Below, piece after piece: positions 17,990 through 27,326 of a stretch of DNA of 64,000 nt (positions are counted from its first letter, which is position 1; every line of letters starts with the position of its first letter). The stretch is from Flexilinea flocculi (lineage in GTDB: Bacteria > Chloroflexota > Anaerolineae > Anaerolineales > Anaerolineaceae): positions 394,311 to 458,310 of the forward strand of contig NZ_DF968179.1 of NCBI RefSeq assembly GCF_001192795.1. Direction: 5' to 3'. The notes below the pieces were generated by a model. The model saw only the letters and a list, made by a program, of their open reading frames with translations. It did not search any database and was not told the origin of the DNA. Made by a program: the position numbers and the translations under genes.

Positions 17990-19075
17990 TCAGCGAAATT
18001 GATTGACCGCTTCCACGATGGCATCTTTGTCCGCCTGCGATAAAGCGGGATGCACGGGCAGCGAAACGACCTGTTGTTTGACATCATCGGCTGCCTGCCA
18101 GCGGGCGGGGAAACCGCGATCCGCATAGCACTTCTGTTCCGGGATTGTCAGCGGATAAAAGACGCCGTATCCGATGTTGCGCGTTTCCAGATGGCGCACA
18201 AAATCGTCCCGGCGGCCATCGGCAACTTTCAGCGTATATTGATGGAAAATGTGTTTTGCCCCATCCTGCACAAAAGGCGGGGTAATCAGCGGATTGCGCA
18301 TGTTTTGGCTGAAATAAGCTGCAGTTTGGATTCGCATCTGATTGAAAGCATCCAGTTTTTTTAATTGGCAGCGGCCGATTGCTGCGGCAATATTCGTCAT
18401 GCGATAGTTATAGCCGATCTGATCATGATAATAGCGCACTTCCATGCCATGATTGATCAGCAGCCGGCATTGTTTTTCCAGTTCCGGATCGGAAGTGACA
18501 ACCGCGCCGCCTTCTCCCGTGGTCATATTCTTGGTGGGATAAAAGCTAAAGCAGCCCAAACTGCCGAATGTGCCGACCGCCTTGCCCTTCCACTGCGCAC
18601 CGTGCGATTGAGCGCAATCCTCAATCAGGATCAGGTGGTATTTCTCCACCAGCGGCATGATCTCATCCATATTGCAAGCCTGACCGAAGAGGTGCACGAT
18701 CTGCAGCGCTTTAATGCCAGGATTCTCCTGCAGCGCTTTCTCCACAGCTTCAGCTGACAGGTTGAAGGTACGCGGATCGATATCCGCGAAGACCGCATCC
18801 GCGCCGGTATACAGAATGGAATTGGTCGAGGCGATAAAGGAAAACGGGGTGGTCAGGACTTTGTCCCCGGGTCCGATACCGAGCGCGCGCAGCCCGACTT
18901 CCAGCGCGGTTGTGCCGGAAGTAGTCGCAATGCAGGCTTTTGCGCCAATATATTCGGCAAACTCATTTTCAAACGCATGTACCACACTGCCGGAAGCAAT
19001 CATTCCGGAATCCAGAACATCCATCACCGCTTTTTTTTCTTCATCCCCAATTAAAGGTTTTCCGATCGGAATCAT
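17990..19075 (-). CDS. DegT/DnrJ/EryC1/StrS-family PLP aminotransferase (WbpE/WlbC-like)
   Basis: A 361-residue full-length sugar aminotransferase. The PLP lysine is Lys182 in FYPTKNMTTGEGG, and IEDCAQSHGA (~152-161) supplies the pyridine-binding Asp. TTSGTTALEVGLRALGIGPGD is the standard N-terminal motif. It transfers an amino group, usually from glutamate, to a keto-sugar nucleotide. With the WbpD/WlbB-like acetyltransferase downstream, the likely product is a 3-acetamido nucleotide sugar for surface glycans (inference). The ATG at 19075 follows AGGAAAG and AAGGAT. Confidence 0.88.
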   Translation of the reverse strand: MIPIGKPLIGDEEKKAVMDVLDSGMIASGSVVHAFENEFAEYIGAKACIATTSGTTALEVGLRALGIGPGDKVLTTPFSFIASTNSILYTGADAVFADIDPRTFNLSAEAVEKALQENPGIKALQIVHLFGQACNMDEIMPLVEKYHLILIEDCAQSHGAQWKGKAVGTFGSLGCFSFYPTKNMTTGEGGAVVTSDPELEKQCRLLINHGMEVRYYHDQIGYNYRMTNIAAAIGRCQLKKLDAFNQMRIQTAAYFSQNMRNPLITPPFVQDGAKHIFHQYTLKVADGRRDDFVRHLETRNIGYGVFYPLTIPEQKCYADRGFPARWQAADDVKQQVVSLPVHPALSQADKDAIVEAVNQFR

Positions 19076-19193
19076 ATCCTTACACTTTCCTGAAAAAAAT
19101 TTTTCCCCTCTTAAACCGTTCAGGGCTCGTTGGAATCAATAGTATTGCAGCGTCATCCGTGCTGCTGGAAAAATTATATCAAAAAATGGACAG

Positions 19194-19356
19194 CAGCGAT
19201 TCGAAATATAAAAAACGATTTTGGATAACCCATCCGCAGTATGTAGGCTAAAGACATAATTTCGAAAAAGAGATATAGAAAAATGAGCTGATCGATCAGT
19301 TTATAGAAGTACAACAATTAACTGACAAGTAATCTGGTTTGAATCAGGTGTAATGT
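19194..19356. other. Intergenic region with a MITE end
   Basis: The gap holds a single left end of the MITE family at 19194-19212 (CAGCGATTCGAAATAT). No matching right end is seen. The remainder up to the next gene has no recognisable feature. Confidence 0.55.
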
Positions 19357-21009
19357 CTATAAAACTAACTCTTTTGACAAAAAGTTGTACTTATAAATTT
19401 CCAGAATAGACACATCATTCACTCTTATTTCAAAAACGGGATCAAGTTTGGACAAACACTCCAAAGCAATTGGATCATAAAAACTAGGTCGCGTAATAAA
19501 CATAATATAGACTGATTTACCTTTGTTTATTGAACCAGCTATTTGAGGGGCATCAATGACTTCAATATCATCCCTAAGCCATATGGAGTCAACCAGTTTT
19601 ACAATGTGATCACCAACGGCAACATAAAGCTTTGAATCACGATCAGCATTCTTAGATAACCATTTAAGCCCTTTGCGATATGAGCTTCCCCAATAATCTG
19701 TGGCTTCATCTGCGCCAAATTTTTCTTTTCCACCTGCCAAACCGCCGCAGATTTTGTTGAAGTAGATATATTGATAGGATCCAAATTCTTTTATGATGAA
19801 TGCTGTATTAATGGTTGTGAGTAGAAACAGGCTAATTCCTGAAGCAATGACTGTTTTTTTATTTTGTTTGCCAATAAGATTAATGATTGATGCGGCCCCC
19901 ATTCCTGCAAGCAATGCGGCCGCTGGAACAAATTCAAGAAAATGACGAATCCCATCAAAATTGACAGAAGAAAAAATTGAGTTCCGAATAATTGGAACTA
20001 AGAACCAAATTAACGCTAATCTATAAGCAATTTCCTTCTTCTTCCTTATTTGGATGATGGAAAAATATAAACCAATCACCAAACATAAAAGCATAATCTC
20101 AGGAATAACAGCGATGGTTATGGAAAGTGGCTGCCAATTCCAGATAATTGAGGCTGAAGTTGTTCCACGAGAGAAGATATATGAGAAATAGTTTTTTACA
20201 TTTGAAGGGTTTGAATATAAATATGGCCAGGAAAGAAAATAGGTGATCAATCCACTTGCCAGCATTAATATGTATTGAAAATATCGGGTTTTTATGTGAT
20301 TCCACATTGCTTTAGGAGCAATTGGCCAAAATCCTAAGATGAATGTTACTGGAAGGAATAATGCGTTTGCTTTTACCCCCAGAGCAACGCCGCCAGCCAG
20401 GCCAACCAAAACAGCTCGTTTCCAAGACGGATTTTCATACCAAACCCAGAACGCAAGCAGAGCAAATCCAAAAAACACCATTTCTGGAATGTCTTTTACA
20501 TTGAAATGCATATCTCCCCACAAACGAGGAAAAGTACCCATAAAGAGGATGGAAAATAAACCTACCCATTTTCCGAGACGTTTTGAGATAAAAAAATAGA
20601 ATACAACTAGGAAAGAACTAACAAGCAAAATCGGGAACAGATGGAATGCGTCGATGGGATCCAGCCATTTCAACTTGTAACTAAAAACATACATGGTGGC
20701 GGCAGAAGCCGTATCAGCCAATGCTGGGAATTGATGAGGGATGCCACGACAAGGCGATTTAAATAAGTCAAGTTGGTGGTTTTTATGCATCGATAAATAC
20801 TCATCAAAGCGTAAATAATTTGGGTCAAAACTTGAAAAATAATGCAGGTATCTTTCACCAAAAAAGAGATTTCCCAAGCTTTCATCCCAGGTTGCGCCAT
20901 ATTGTGTAAGAGTTGAAATTCCGCTCAAACAGAACACTAGAATGAATAAAATAGCAATGAAGTCAACAAGGAATTTTGTTGATAAGATTCTGTTTCTAAA
21001 TTGTGCCAT
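19357..21009 (-). CDS. GT39-family membrane glycosyltransferase
   Basis: A 550-residue protein with an N-terminal helix followed by an external loop carrying GATWDESLGN (~36-45), the acidic GT-C motif, and LWGDMHFNVKDIPEM (~163-177), a second motif of PMT-like enzymes. About ten more membrane helices follow, then a soluble ~120-residue C-terminus. It is predicted to use a polyprenyl-phosphate-linked sugar outside the membrane. It is AT-rich compared with the GT39 gene at 15546. ATG 21009 is preceded by GGAGGC. It is transcribed alone. The acceptor is unknown; the neighbouring surface-sugar genes suggest glycan or glycoprotein assembly. Confidence 0.8.
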   Translation of the reverse strand: MAQFRNRILSTKFLVDFIAILFILVFCLSGISTLTQYGATWDESLGNLFFGERYLHYFSSFDPNYLRFDEYLSMHKNHQLDLFKSPCRGIPHQFPALADTASAATMYVFSYKLKWLDPIDAFHLFPILLVSSFLVVFYFFISKRLGKWVGLFSILFMGTFPRLWGDMHFNVKDIPEMVFFGFALLAFWVWYENPSWKRAVLVGLAGGVALGVKANALFLPVTFILGFWPIAPKAMWNHIKTRYFQYILMLASGLITYFLSWPYLYSNPSNVKNYFSYIFSRGTTSASIIWNWQPLSITIAVIPEIMLLCLVIGLYFSIIQIRKKKEIAYRLALIWFLVPIIRNSIFSSVNFDGIRHFLEFVPAAALLAGMGAASIINLIGKQNKKTVIASGISLFLLTTINTAFIIKEFGSYQYIYFNKICGGLAGGKEKFGADEATDYWGSSYRKGLKWLSKNADRDSKLYVAVGDHIVKLVDSIWLRDDIEVIDAPQIAGSINKGKSVYIMFITRPSFYDPIALECLSKLDPVFEIRVNDVSILEIYKYNFLSKELVL

Positions 21010-21206
21010 TTTGCCTCCACCAAAAAAACTTTAGTGTTGTGTTTTTTTAAACCTAAGTTTCACGTCTGATGATTTTTGCCAACATATTCACCCCAGAAGG
21101 GTGATAGGTATGGCTGATCACACATAAGTTTAGCATCACATCCTCCATTGTCCAGCGATTTTTGTGATCCAATTCATAACACAATAGGACATTTCTAAAA
21201 TGCCTT

Positions 21207-21252
21207 GACATCGAAATATAAAAAAGAATTGTTGTTGTGGTGTTTTTTGCAT
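21207..21252. repeat. MITE left-half remnant
   Basis: ATCGAAATATAAAAAAGAAT followed by TTGTTGTTGTGGTGTTTTTTG matches the left arm and inner-hairpin arm of the MITE family. The right half is missing. Confidence 0.55.
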
Positions 21253-21291
21253 AAAAAAGACAGGTTTCTCCAGAAAAAGGAGAAACCTGTC
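21253..21291 (-). terminator. Rho-independent terminator of the sortase gene
   Basis: A perfect 13-bp stem (GACAGGTTTCTCC with GGAGAAACCTGTC, 21259-21271 and 21279-21291) is followed on the minus strand by T6. It lies 31 bp after the sortase stop codon. Confidence 0.92.
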
Positions 21292-21322
21292 ATGAATTGT
21301 GAAAGCATCAAGCCGGTTGAGA

Positions 21323-24016
21323 TTATGGCATCTGATAAGGTTCTGCGTGATCGAGCGTCGCCATGACCACATAGCGGTTGTCATACTCGTCGGTAATCAG
21401 ATTGTAACTGTCACAGGTGACCAGCGTCAGCGATTTCTCGCCGTTCGGCTGGAACAGTTGATACACGTCATGCGGTTTGGTATAGAACGAGTTGTTCACC
21501 TTATAGACGTATTTCATGCCGTCTGTGGCGTAGATATAAATCTCATCCTCCAGGTGCAAGCCGGTCAGGTTGACAAAGACACCCTGCGAATAATAGTGGC
21601 CGGTCAGTACGGAATTGCCGGCGTACGGGATATACGCGCCGCCCTCCAGCTCGCCGACATAGCCGCCGACCATCGTCAGATCCCATCCGTTGTCAAACGA
21701 ACCGCCGATATACGATACATGCACGATCGGGATCGGCGTTTCTATGCCCAGTCCGATGGCCGGAATCTGTAGCGAATTGCCGGTGAAGATAATATCCGAT
21801 TTGGATGCACCGGCCAGCGGCTGCGGTGAGCGCAGCGAATAGCCGGTGTCCGGAATTTTCTCCTGCTTGCATTCTTTGATGGACATCTGCATGATCAGCG
21901 TCATGTCATTGCCCGTCTCTTCGCGGTAATAGCTGATCAGGTAAGGTTTGTCATCCAGGATGGAGGGTTTGCCGTTCATTGTGAATTTACCGCCGGTGAC
22001 GATGGCGCGGGTGTACGGGGGCAAAACGACCTGCTGCGCACCGCACGAACCGCCGTCCGCGGAATAGCCTTCCGCCAGCACCTGCCACTCGCAATACAGT
22101 TCGTTCATCTCCAGCGCAGTCGGCATAAACGATTCCGCAGCGCTGAGCGTGAAGGTCATCTTTTTATTCGAGTAATTCGAGATAAATGAGTAAGATTCGT
22201 TAACCGCCTTAAACTCGACCTGTTCCGAGTCCCAGTCTTCGTTACAGCCATCCCAGGCGGCTTCAAAGCGGCCGTCGTTGCCGGGGGTGTAGCAGGAGAG
22301 GTCCGAATCCTTTTGAGGAATGGTGATATACAGTTTCAGTTGTTTCGTATTTTCTAGTGTAGTGTTTGTGGTAATATCTGTTGCAAAAGCACTGATCAGA
22401 TACGTTCCCGGTCCATCCGCTACAAAATTAATCGCTGTCATTTCAAAAATGTTAGTTGCGGTTTGAAAAAGGCGCATTGGAATACGCGAAAGCGTAGAAC
22501 GTGATACTTCATTAGCTCCCCACGTTGTCCCTGTGTAATATCCGTCGTTGACGACAACGGAGCTGACATAAGAGCCCGTACCGGATTGGTGTTCACAGGT
22601 GGCATCCATACATTTTAATGTTCCAAAATAATAATTGGTTGTATTTTCGGGATAGGATTCTCCAGGTAAAACTGGAATATCTATCGTATCTGCGCACCAT
22701 CCCCCCACTCCTCCTCCGAAATTACATGGATCTAATTGAATTCCCACACCTGGAGTAGGACCAGTCGTATCGATAAATGAGATGTTGAATAATTGCTTGG
22801 ATGATTTGCATGGATCGTAGGCGGATGAAGCAACGCGATGATTTTCATTGCCTGTTCCTGTACAGTAATTCGAAAACTGCACGCTCATGTTACGCTGAAA
22901 ATGGAACATCGAATTTTCGTAGCCTAAGGTAGGATCCACATTGCGATAATAAAAATCGATGGTAAAGTTCGTCTGTGTAGGAAGAAGCGCTGGAATGGTA
23001 TTGTTGATTGTGATTGCTCCGCCTACCAGTTTTATAGGTAATTTTGTTATATCCCATAAATCGTTAATACCAGTAGTACAAGTACCCAATGCTGTTGGTA
23101 CTGTCATGTCAGCACATTTATTTAATGTAGCAATTGTACTGGAATCAGTATTTTGAATATATGAATACTCCAAGTAATAAGGGGTGTTATCATTAGCGAG
23201 AAACTTCAGTACTATGTCATAATCGTAACTATTTGTTTCAGGAGAGGCCACAATTTTAAATCTCTCAGGTGTAATCGTTTCTCCTAAGGGGAAACTGACG
23301 ATCCGAAATGGATTGGTTGAACTTTCATTAAACAAAATTTCTTGTTCTTCAGAATAAGTAGGATCAGGTATGTCGTTATCATCACAATCATCATTTGCAT
23401 TATAGATAAATGCAGTAGCAGGAGCTACAGGTGAGAAAGTTCCAGTTCCCTGATTCTGCGCACAGGCTGTCGATGCCGCGTCAATTTTGGCAACGCCTGT
23501 AAGCAGCACATCGGCAGGGGTTACAGCGGATTCACTTATCTTGATTGTATACTCCCCATACACAACGACCTCATTCGGTACTGTACCGGTGATATTGGGA
23601 ACGAAGGTCACATGGATGGCGCTGATTGTACCGCCTACAGGGAAACTATTGCAGCTAAAATCATTATTCGCAGGCGTTATTGTTAACTGCTGGCATTGGT
23701 ATTCCGTGCTGTCCGATGCGGCATACAAGGCGACTTCTTTCACAACATCTGTGCCAATATGATAACCAGTGCTGCCGACCAATCCATTGGGATCAGTGAT
23801 TTCTACGATGATGTTGCTGCGGAATTTTTCCGTTGTCGGATCGGTGATCGAGACGGGCGCGCGGAATTCAATACCATCATTCTTAACGTCTTTACAGTCA
23901 TCATTGGTCAGCGTAAATGTGGCAACCGCGCTGACCTGCATTGTGGCAGCCCCGGCAAATACCAGCGTCAGGAACACGGCTGTGATCAGCCAGAGCATCA
24001 TTTTTTTTGTATTCAT
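21323..24016 (-). CDS. Secreted sortase fused to a large ectodomain
   Basis: An 897-residue protein. ATG 24016 has AAGGAG 8 nt upstream; an earlier in-frame start at 24055 lies before that site. A signal peptide (MNTKKMMLW...AGAATMQVSAVA) is followed by ~720 residues of cysteine-containing, repetitive beta-rich ectodomain. A C-terminal sortase domain follows (~745-897). The sortase triad is visible: His807 in LTGHYY, Cys868 in LVTCDSYN and Arg881 in DNRYVVMA. Sortases cleave a sorting motif and attach the protein to an amine acceptor. Here the enzyme lies at the C-terminus of its own ectodomain with no obvious membrane helix. No LPXTG-type substrate is encoded in the window. It is transcribed alone, with its own terminator. 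The class (E/F-like) is not certain. Confidence 0.85.
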   Translation of the reverse strand: MNTKKMMLWLITAVFLTLVFAGAATMQVSAVATFTLTNDDCKDVKNDGIEFRAPVSITDPTTEKFRSNIIVEITDPNGLVGSTGYHIGTDVVKEVALYAASDSTEYQCQQLTITPANNDFSCNSFPVGGTISAIHVTFVPNITGTVPNEVVVYGEYTIKISESAVTPADVLLTGVAKIDAASTACAQNQGTGTFSPVAPATAFIYNANDDCDDNDIPDPTYSEEQEILFNESSTNPFRIVSFPLGETITPERFKIVASPETNSYDYDIVLKFLANDNTPYYLEYSYIQNTDSSTIATLNKCADMTVPTALGTCTTGINDLWDITKLPIKLVGGAITINNTIPALLPTQTNFTIDFYYRNVDPTLGYENSMFHFQRNMSVQFSNYCTGTGNENHRVASSAYDPCKSSKQLFNISFIDTTGPTPGVGIQLDPCNFGGGVGGWCADTIDIPVLPGESYPENTTNYYFGTLKCMDATCEHQSGTGSYVSSVVVNDGYYTGTTWGANEVSRSTLSRIPMRLFQTATNIFEMTAINFVADGPGTYLISAFATDITTNTTLENTKQLKLYITIPQKDSDLSCYTPGNDGRFEAAWDGCNEDWDSEQVEFKAVNESYSFISNYSNKKMTFTLSAAESFMPTALEMNELYCEWQVLAEGYSADGGSCGAQQVVLPPYTRAIVTGGKFTMNGKPSILDDKPYLISYYREETGNDMTLIMQMSIKECKQEKIPDTGYSLRSPQPLAGASKSDIIFTGNSLQIPAIGLGIETPIPIVHVSYIGGSFDNGWDLTMVGGYVGELEGGAYIPYAGNSVLTGHYYSQGVFVNLTGLHLEDEIYIYATDGMKYVYKVNNSFYTKPHDVYQLFQPNGEKSLTLVTCDSYNLITDEYDNRYVVMATLDHAEPYQMP

Positions 24017-24261
24017 AAGAGTTCTCCTTACAGGTTTCTCCAATTGGTTTTTCAAGAATCATAATCTCCGGCGAGCCGGTGAGTTCTATTTCCAGTTTCC
24101 AACAAAATTAATCCTACCATAAAACCGGCAATCCGTAAAAAAAGGGCGGAAAAGCGCTGCTTCATGCGAGGGCAGCCGGAAGATTCCCGTTCTCGTCCCG
24201 GTCAGAAGGATATTTTGATAACGTTCCAGCCTGGCAAATGGTTCCAGTTATTCGAATGACA

Positions 24262-25624
24262 AGCGAGAAAAGATTGCTTCGCCCTTACAGAATGATCGGA
24301 AAGACAGATTGTCATGGGAGCTACTAGACGCTCTATTTGTCATTGCGAACTTGTGAGTCCTATAGGGGCGAGCCCCACAGGGGTGTAATTTGTCATTGCG
24401 AGCCCTGCAAGGGCGAAGCAATCTCCCTGCCACACAAAAGAATGATTGCCATGCGAATAAAGATTGCCACGTCGGGCTGACGCCCTCCTCGCAATGACAG
24501 ATTGCCAAGCGAGCCCCGTATGGACGACGTTTGTCATTTCGAACTTGTGAGTCCTGTAGGGACGAGCCCTGCAAGGGCGAAGCAATCTCCTGACTTGTGA
24601 GGAAAGATTGCTTTGTCGGGCTGACGCCCTCCTCGCAATGACAGATTGTCGGACTGACGCCCTCCACACAATGACAGATTGGTGTGCGTCCCGCACGGTG
24701 TCGGCGTTTGACATTGCGACCGTAGCGATATTTGTCATTGCGAGCCCTGCAAGGGCAAAGCAATCTCCTTATAAATGAGGAAAAGATTGCCATGCGAAAA
24801 AAGATTGCTTCGTCGGGCTGACGCCCTCCACACAATGACAGATCGGTATGTGTCCCGCACAGTGTCGGCGTTTGTCATTGCGACCGTAGCGATATTTGTC
24901 ATTGCGAGCCCCACAGAGGCGTGGCAATCTCCCCGCCACACAAAAGAATGATTGCCATGCGAATAAAGATTGCTTCGTCGGGCTAATTCCCTCCTCGCAA
25001 TGACAGATTGCAAAGCGAGCCCCGTATGGACGACGTTTGTCATTGCGAACTTGTGAGTCCTGTAGGGACGAGCCCTGCAAGGGCGAAGCAATCTCCTGAC
25101 TTGTGAGAAAAGATTTCTTCGTCGGGCTAATTCCCTTCTCGTAATGACAGATTGCAAAGCGAGCCCCGTATGGACGACGTTTGTCATTGCGAACTTGTGA
25201 GTCCTGTAGGGACGAGCCCTGCAAGGGCGAAGCAATCTCCCCGCCACACAAAAGAATGATTGCCATGCGAATAAAGATTGCTTCGTCGGGTTTATACCCT
25301 CCTCGCAATGACAGATCGGTATGTTTCCCGTACAGTGTCGGCGTTTGTCATTGCGACAGTAGCGATATTTGTCATTGCGAGCCCTGCAAGGGCGTGGCAA
25401 TCTCCCTGCCACACAAAAGAATGATTGCCATGCGAATAAAGATTGCTTCGTCGGGTTTATACCCTCCTCGCAATGACAGATTACCAAGCGAGCCCCGTAT
25501 GGACGACGTTTGTCATTGCGAACTTGTGAGTCCTGTAGGGACGAGCCCTGTAAGGGAGAAGCAATCTCCTCACATGTGAGAAAAGATTGCTTCGTCGGGC
25601 TTATTCCCTTCTCGTAATGACAGA
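24262..25624. repeat. Array of GTCATTGCGAG-type interspersed repeats (array A)
   Basis: About ten nested or tandem units of ~120-190 bp. A typical unit starts TTTGTCATTGCGAGCCCTG, contains GGGCGAAGCAATCTCC and AAAGATTGCTTCGTCGGG, and ends CCTCCTCGCAATGACAGA. The ends are inverted repeats (GTCATTGCGAG/CTCGCAATGAC). Long open frames across it (CHCEEG..., SVIARR...) are translations of the repeat in several frames and are not genes. This family is widespread in unrelated bacterial genomes. A ~390-bp stretch (about 24620-25010) is duplicated in array B. Confidence 0.9.
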
Positions 25625-25636
25625 TCAATCCCTGAA

Positions 25637-25924
25637 TTATTCATCATATAAATCTTTCCACTCCGGATTGATGCTATTAATCAAATCGATTTTCTTCTTA
25701 CGCGATCCCGCTTTAATTTGTTTCTCACGAGAAATCGCTGCGTAAACATCACTACTGGTCTCAAAATATACCAGTTTCGTCAAATGGTACTTGGATGTAA
25801 AGTAGCTCCCTTTTCCTGATTTGTGTTCTATTACTCTACGCTGTATGTTGTTCGTTACACCTATGTAAAGGACGGTGTTGTGGGAATTGGTCATGATGTA
25901 CACGTAGTATTCCTTCTCTTTCAT
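25637..25924 (-). CDS. Small GIY-YIG nuclease family protein
   Basis: A 95-residue single-domain GIY-YIG protein. YYVYIMTNS (6-14) and LYIGVTNN (19-26) are the two halves of the GIY...YIG motif, followed by Arg29/Arg30, Glu33-His34 and a Lys/Arg-rich helix REKQIKAGSRKKK. The C-terminus INPEWKDLYDE is typical of the short UvrC-like subgroup. ATG 25924 follows TAGGAGAG. Such proteins are predicted metal-dependent DNA endonucleases. The gene sits between two arrays of GTCATTGCGAG repeats, with only ~12 bp between its stop and array A. That suggests it belongs to the repeat system (inference). Confidence 0.88.
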   Translation of the reverse strand: MKEKEYYVYIMTNSHNTVLYIGVTNNIQRRVIEHKSGKGSYFTSKYHLTKLVYFETSSDVYAAISREKQIKAGSRKKKIDLINSINPEWKDLYDE

Positions 25925-25957
25925 ACAATCTCTCCTATCTGTTGTTGCAAATCCCCA

Positions 25958-27150
25958 CAAGGGCGCTGTTTGTCATTGGGAGCCCTGCAAGGGCGAAGCA
26001 ATCTCCTGATAAATGAGGAAAAGATTGCCACGCGAGGAAAGATTGCTTTGTCGGGCTGACGCCCTCCTCGCAATGACAGATTGTCGGACTGACGCCCTCC
26101 ACACAATGACAGATTGGTGTGCGTCCCGCACGGTGTCGGCGTTTGACATTGCGACCGTAGCGATATTTGTCATTGCGAGCCCTGCAAGGACAAAGCAATC
26201 TCCTTATAAATGAGGAAAAGATTGCCATGCGAAAAAAGATTGCTTCGTCGGGCTGACGCCCTCCACACAATGACAGATCGGTATGTGTCCCGCACAGTGT
26301 CGGCGTTTGTCATTGCGACCGTAGCGATATTTGTCATTGCGAGCCCCACAGAGGCGTGGCAATCTCCCCGCCACACAAAAGAATGATTGCCATGCGAATA
26401 AAGATTGCTTCGTCGGGCTAATTCCCTCCTCGCAATGACAGATTGTCTGACTGACCCTCCACATAATGACAGATCGGTATGTGTCCCGCACAGTGTCGGC
26501 GTTTGTCATTGCGACCGTAGCGATATTTGTCATTGCGAGCCCTGCAAGGGCGAAGCAATCTCCTGATAAATGAGGAAAAGATTGCCATGCGAATAAAGAT
26601 TGCCACGTCGGGCTGGCGCCCTCCTCGCAATGACAGATTGTCGGACTGACGCCCTCCACACAATGACAGATTGGTGTGCGTCCCGCACGGTGTCGGCGTT
26701 TGCCATTGCGACCTTAGCGATATTTGTCATTGCGAGCCCTGCAAGGGCGAAGCAATCTCCTGATAAATGAGGAAAAGATTGCCACGCGAGGAAAGATTGC
26801 TTTGTCGGGCTGGCGCCCTCCTCGCAATGACAGATTGTCGGACTGACGCCCTCCACACAATGACAGATTGGTGTGCGTCCCGCACGGTGTCGGCGTTTGC
26901 CATTGCGACCTTAGCGATATTTGTCATTGCGAACCCTGCAAGGGCGAAGCAATCTCCTTATAAATGAGGAAAAGATTGCCATGCGAAAAAAGATTGCTTC
27001 GTCGGGCTGACGCCCTCCTCGCAATGACAGATCGCCGTGCCAATCCTTGTAAGGGCGAAGCAATTCCATGGTACATAAGAAAAGATTGCTTCTCCCCTTC
27101 AGAATGATCGTAATGACAGATTATCAGGCTAATGTCCTTCTCGCAAGGAA
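25958..27150. repeat. Array of GTCATTGCGAG-type interspersed repeats (array B)
   Basis: The same family and unit structure as array A, on the other side of the GIY-YIG gene. About 26052-26443 is almost identical to ~24620-25010. A second internal near-duplication links ~26530-26730 and ~26720-26930, both with GATAAATGAGGAAAAGATTG and GTGTGCGTCCCGCACGGTG. No genes are present. The array ends just before the IS. Confidence 0.9.
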
Positions 27151-27326
27151 ACCGTACTAACAACAATTTTCCACCCTTTATGAATCGCTGCATTCTGTCA
27201 GCAATTCGAAATATGAGAATTTGAAGAGGCGAATAAATGTTGACTAAAAACATTAATGACTTTTAACTTAATTAATGATGATCAAGATATTACATAAGAG
27301 GTGTATAGGATGAATATAATGGAGGA

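Noticed and set aside
24262-27150. Several long open frames on both strands (up to ~297 codons) with CHCEEG or SVIARR motifs
   Set aside because: They translate the same interspersed repeat in different frames and orientations, lack ribosome-binding sites and overlap one another.
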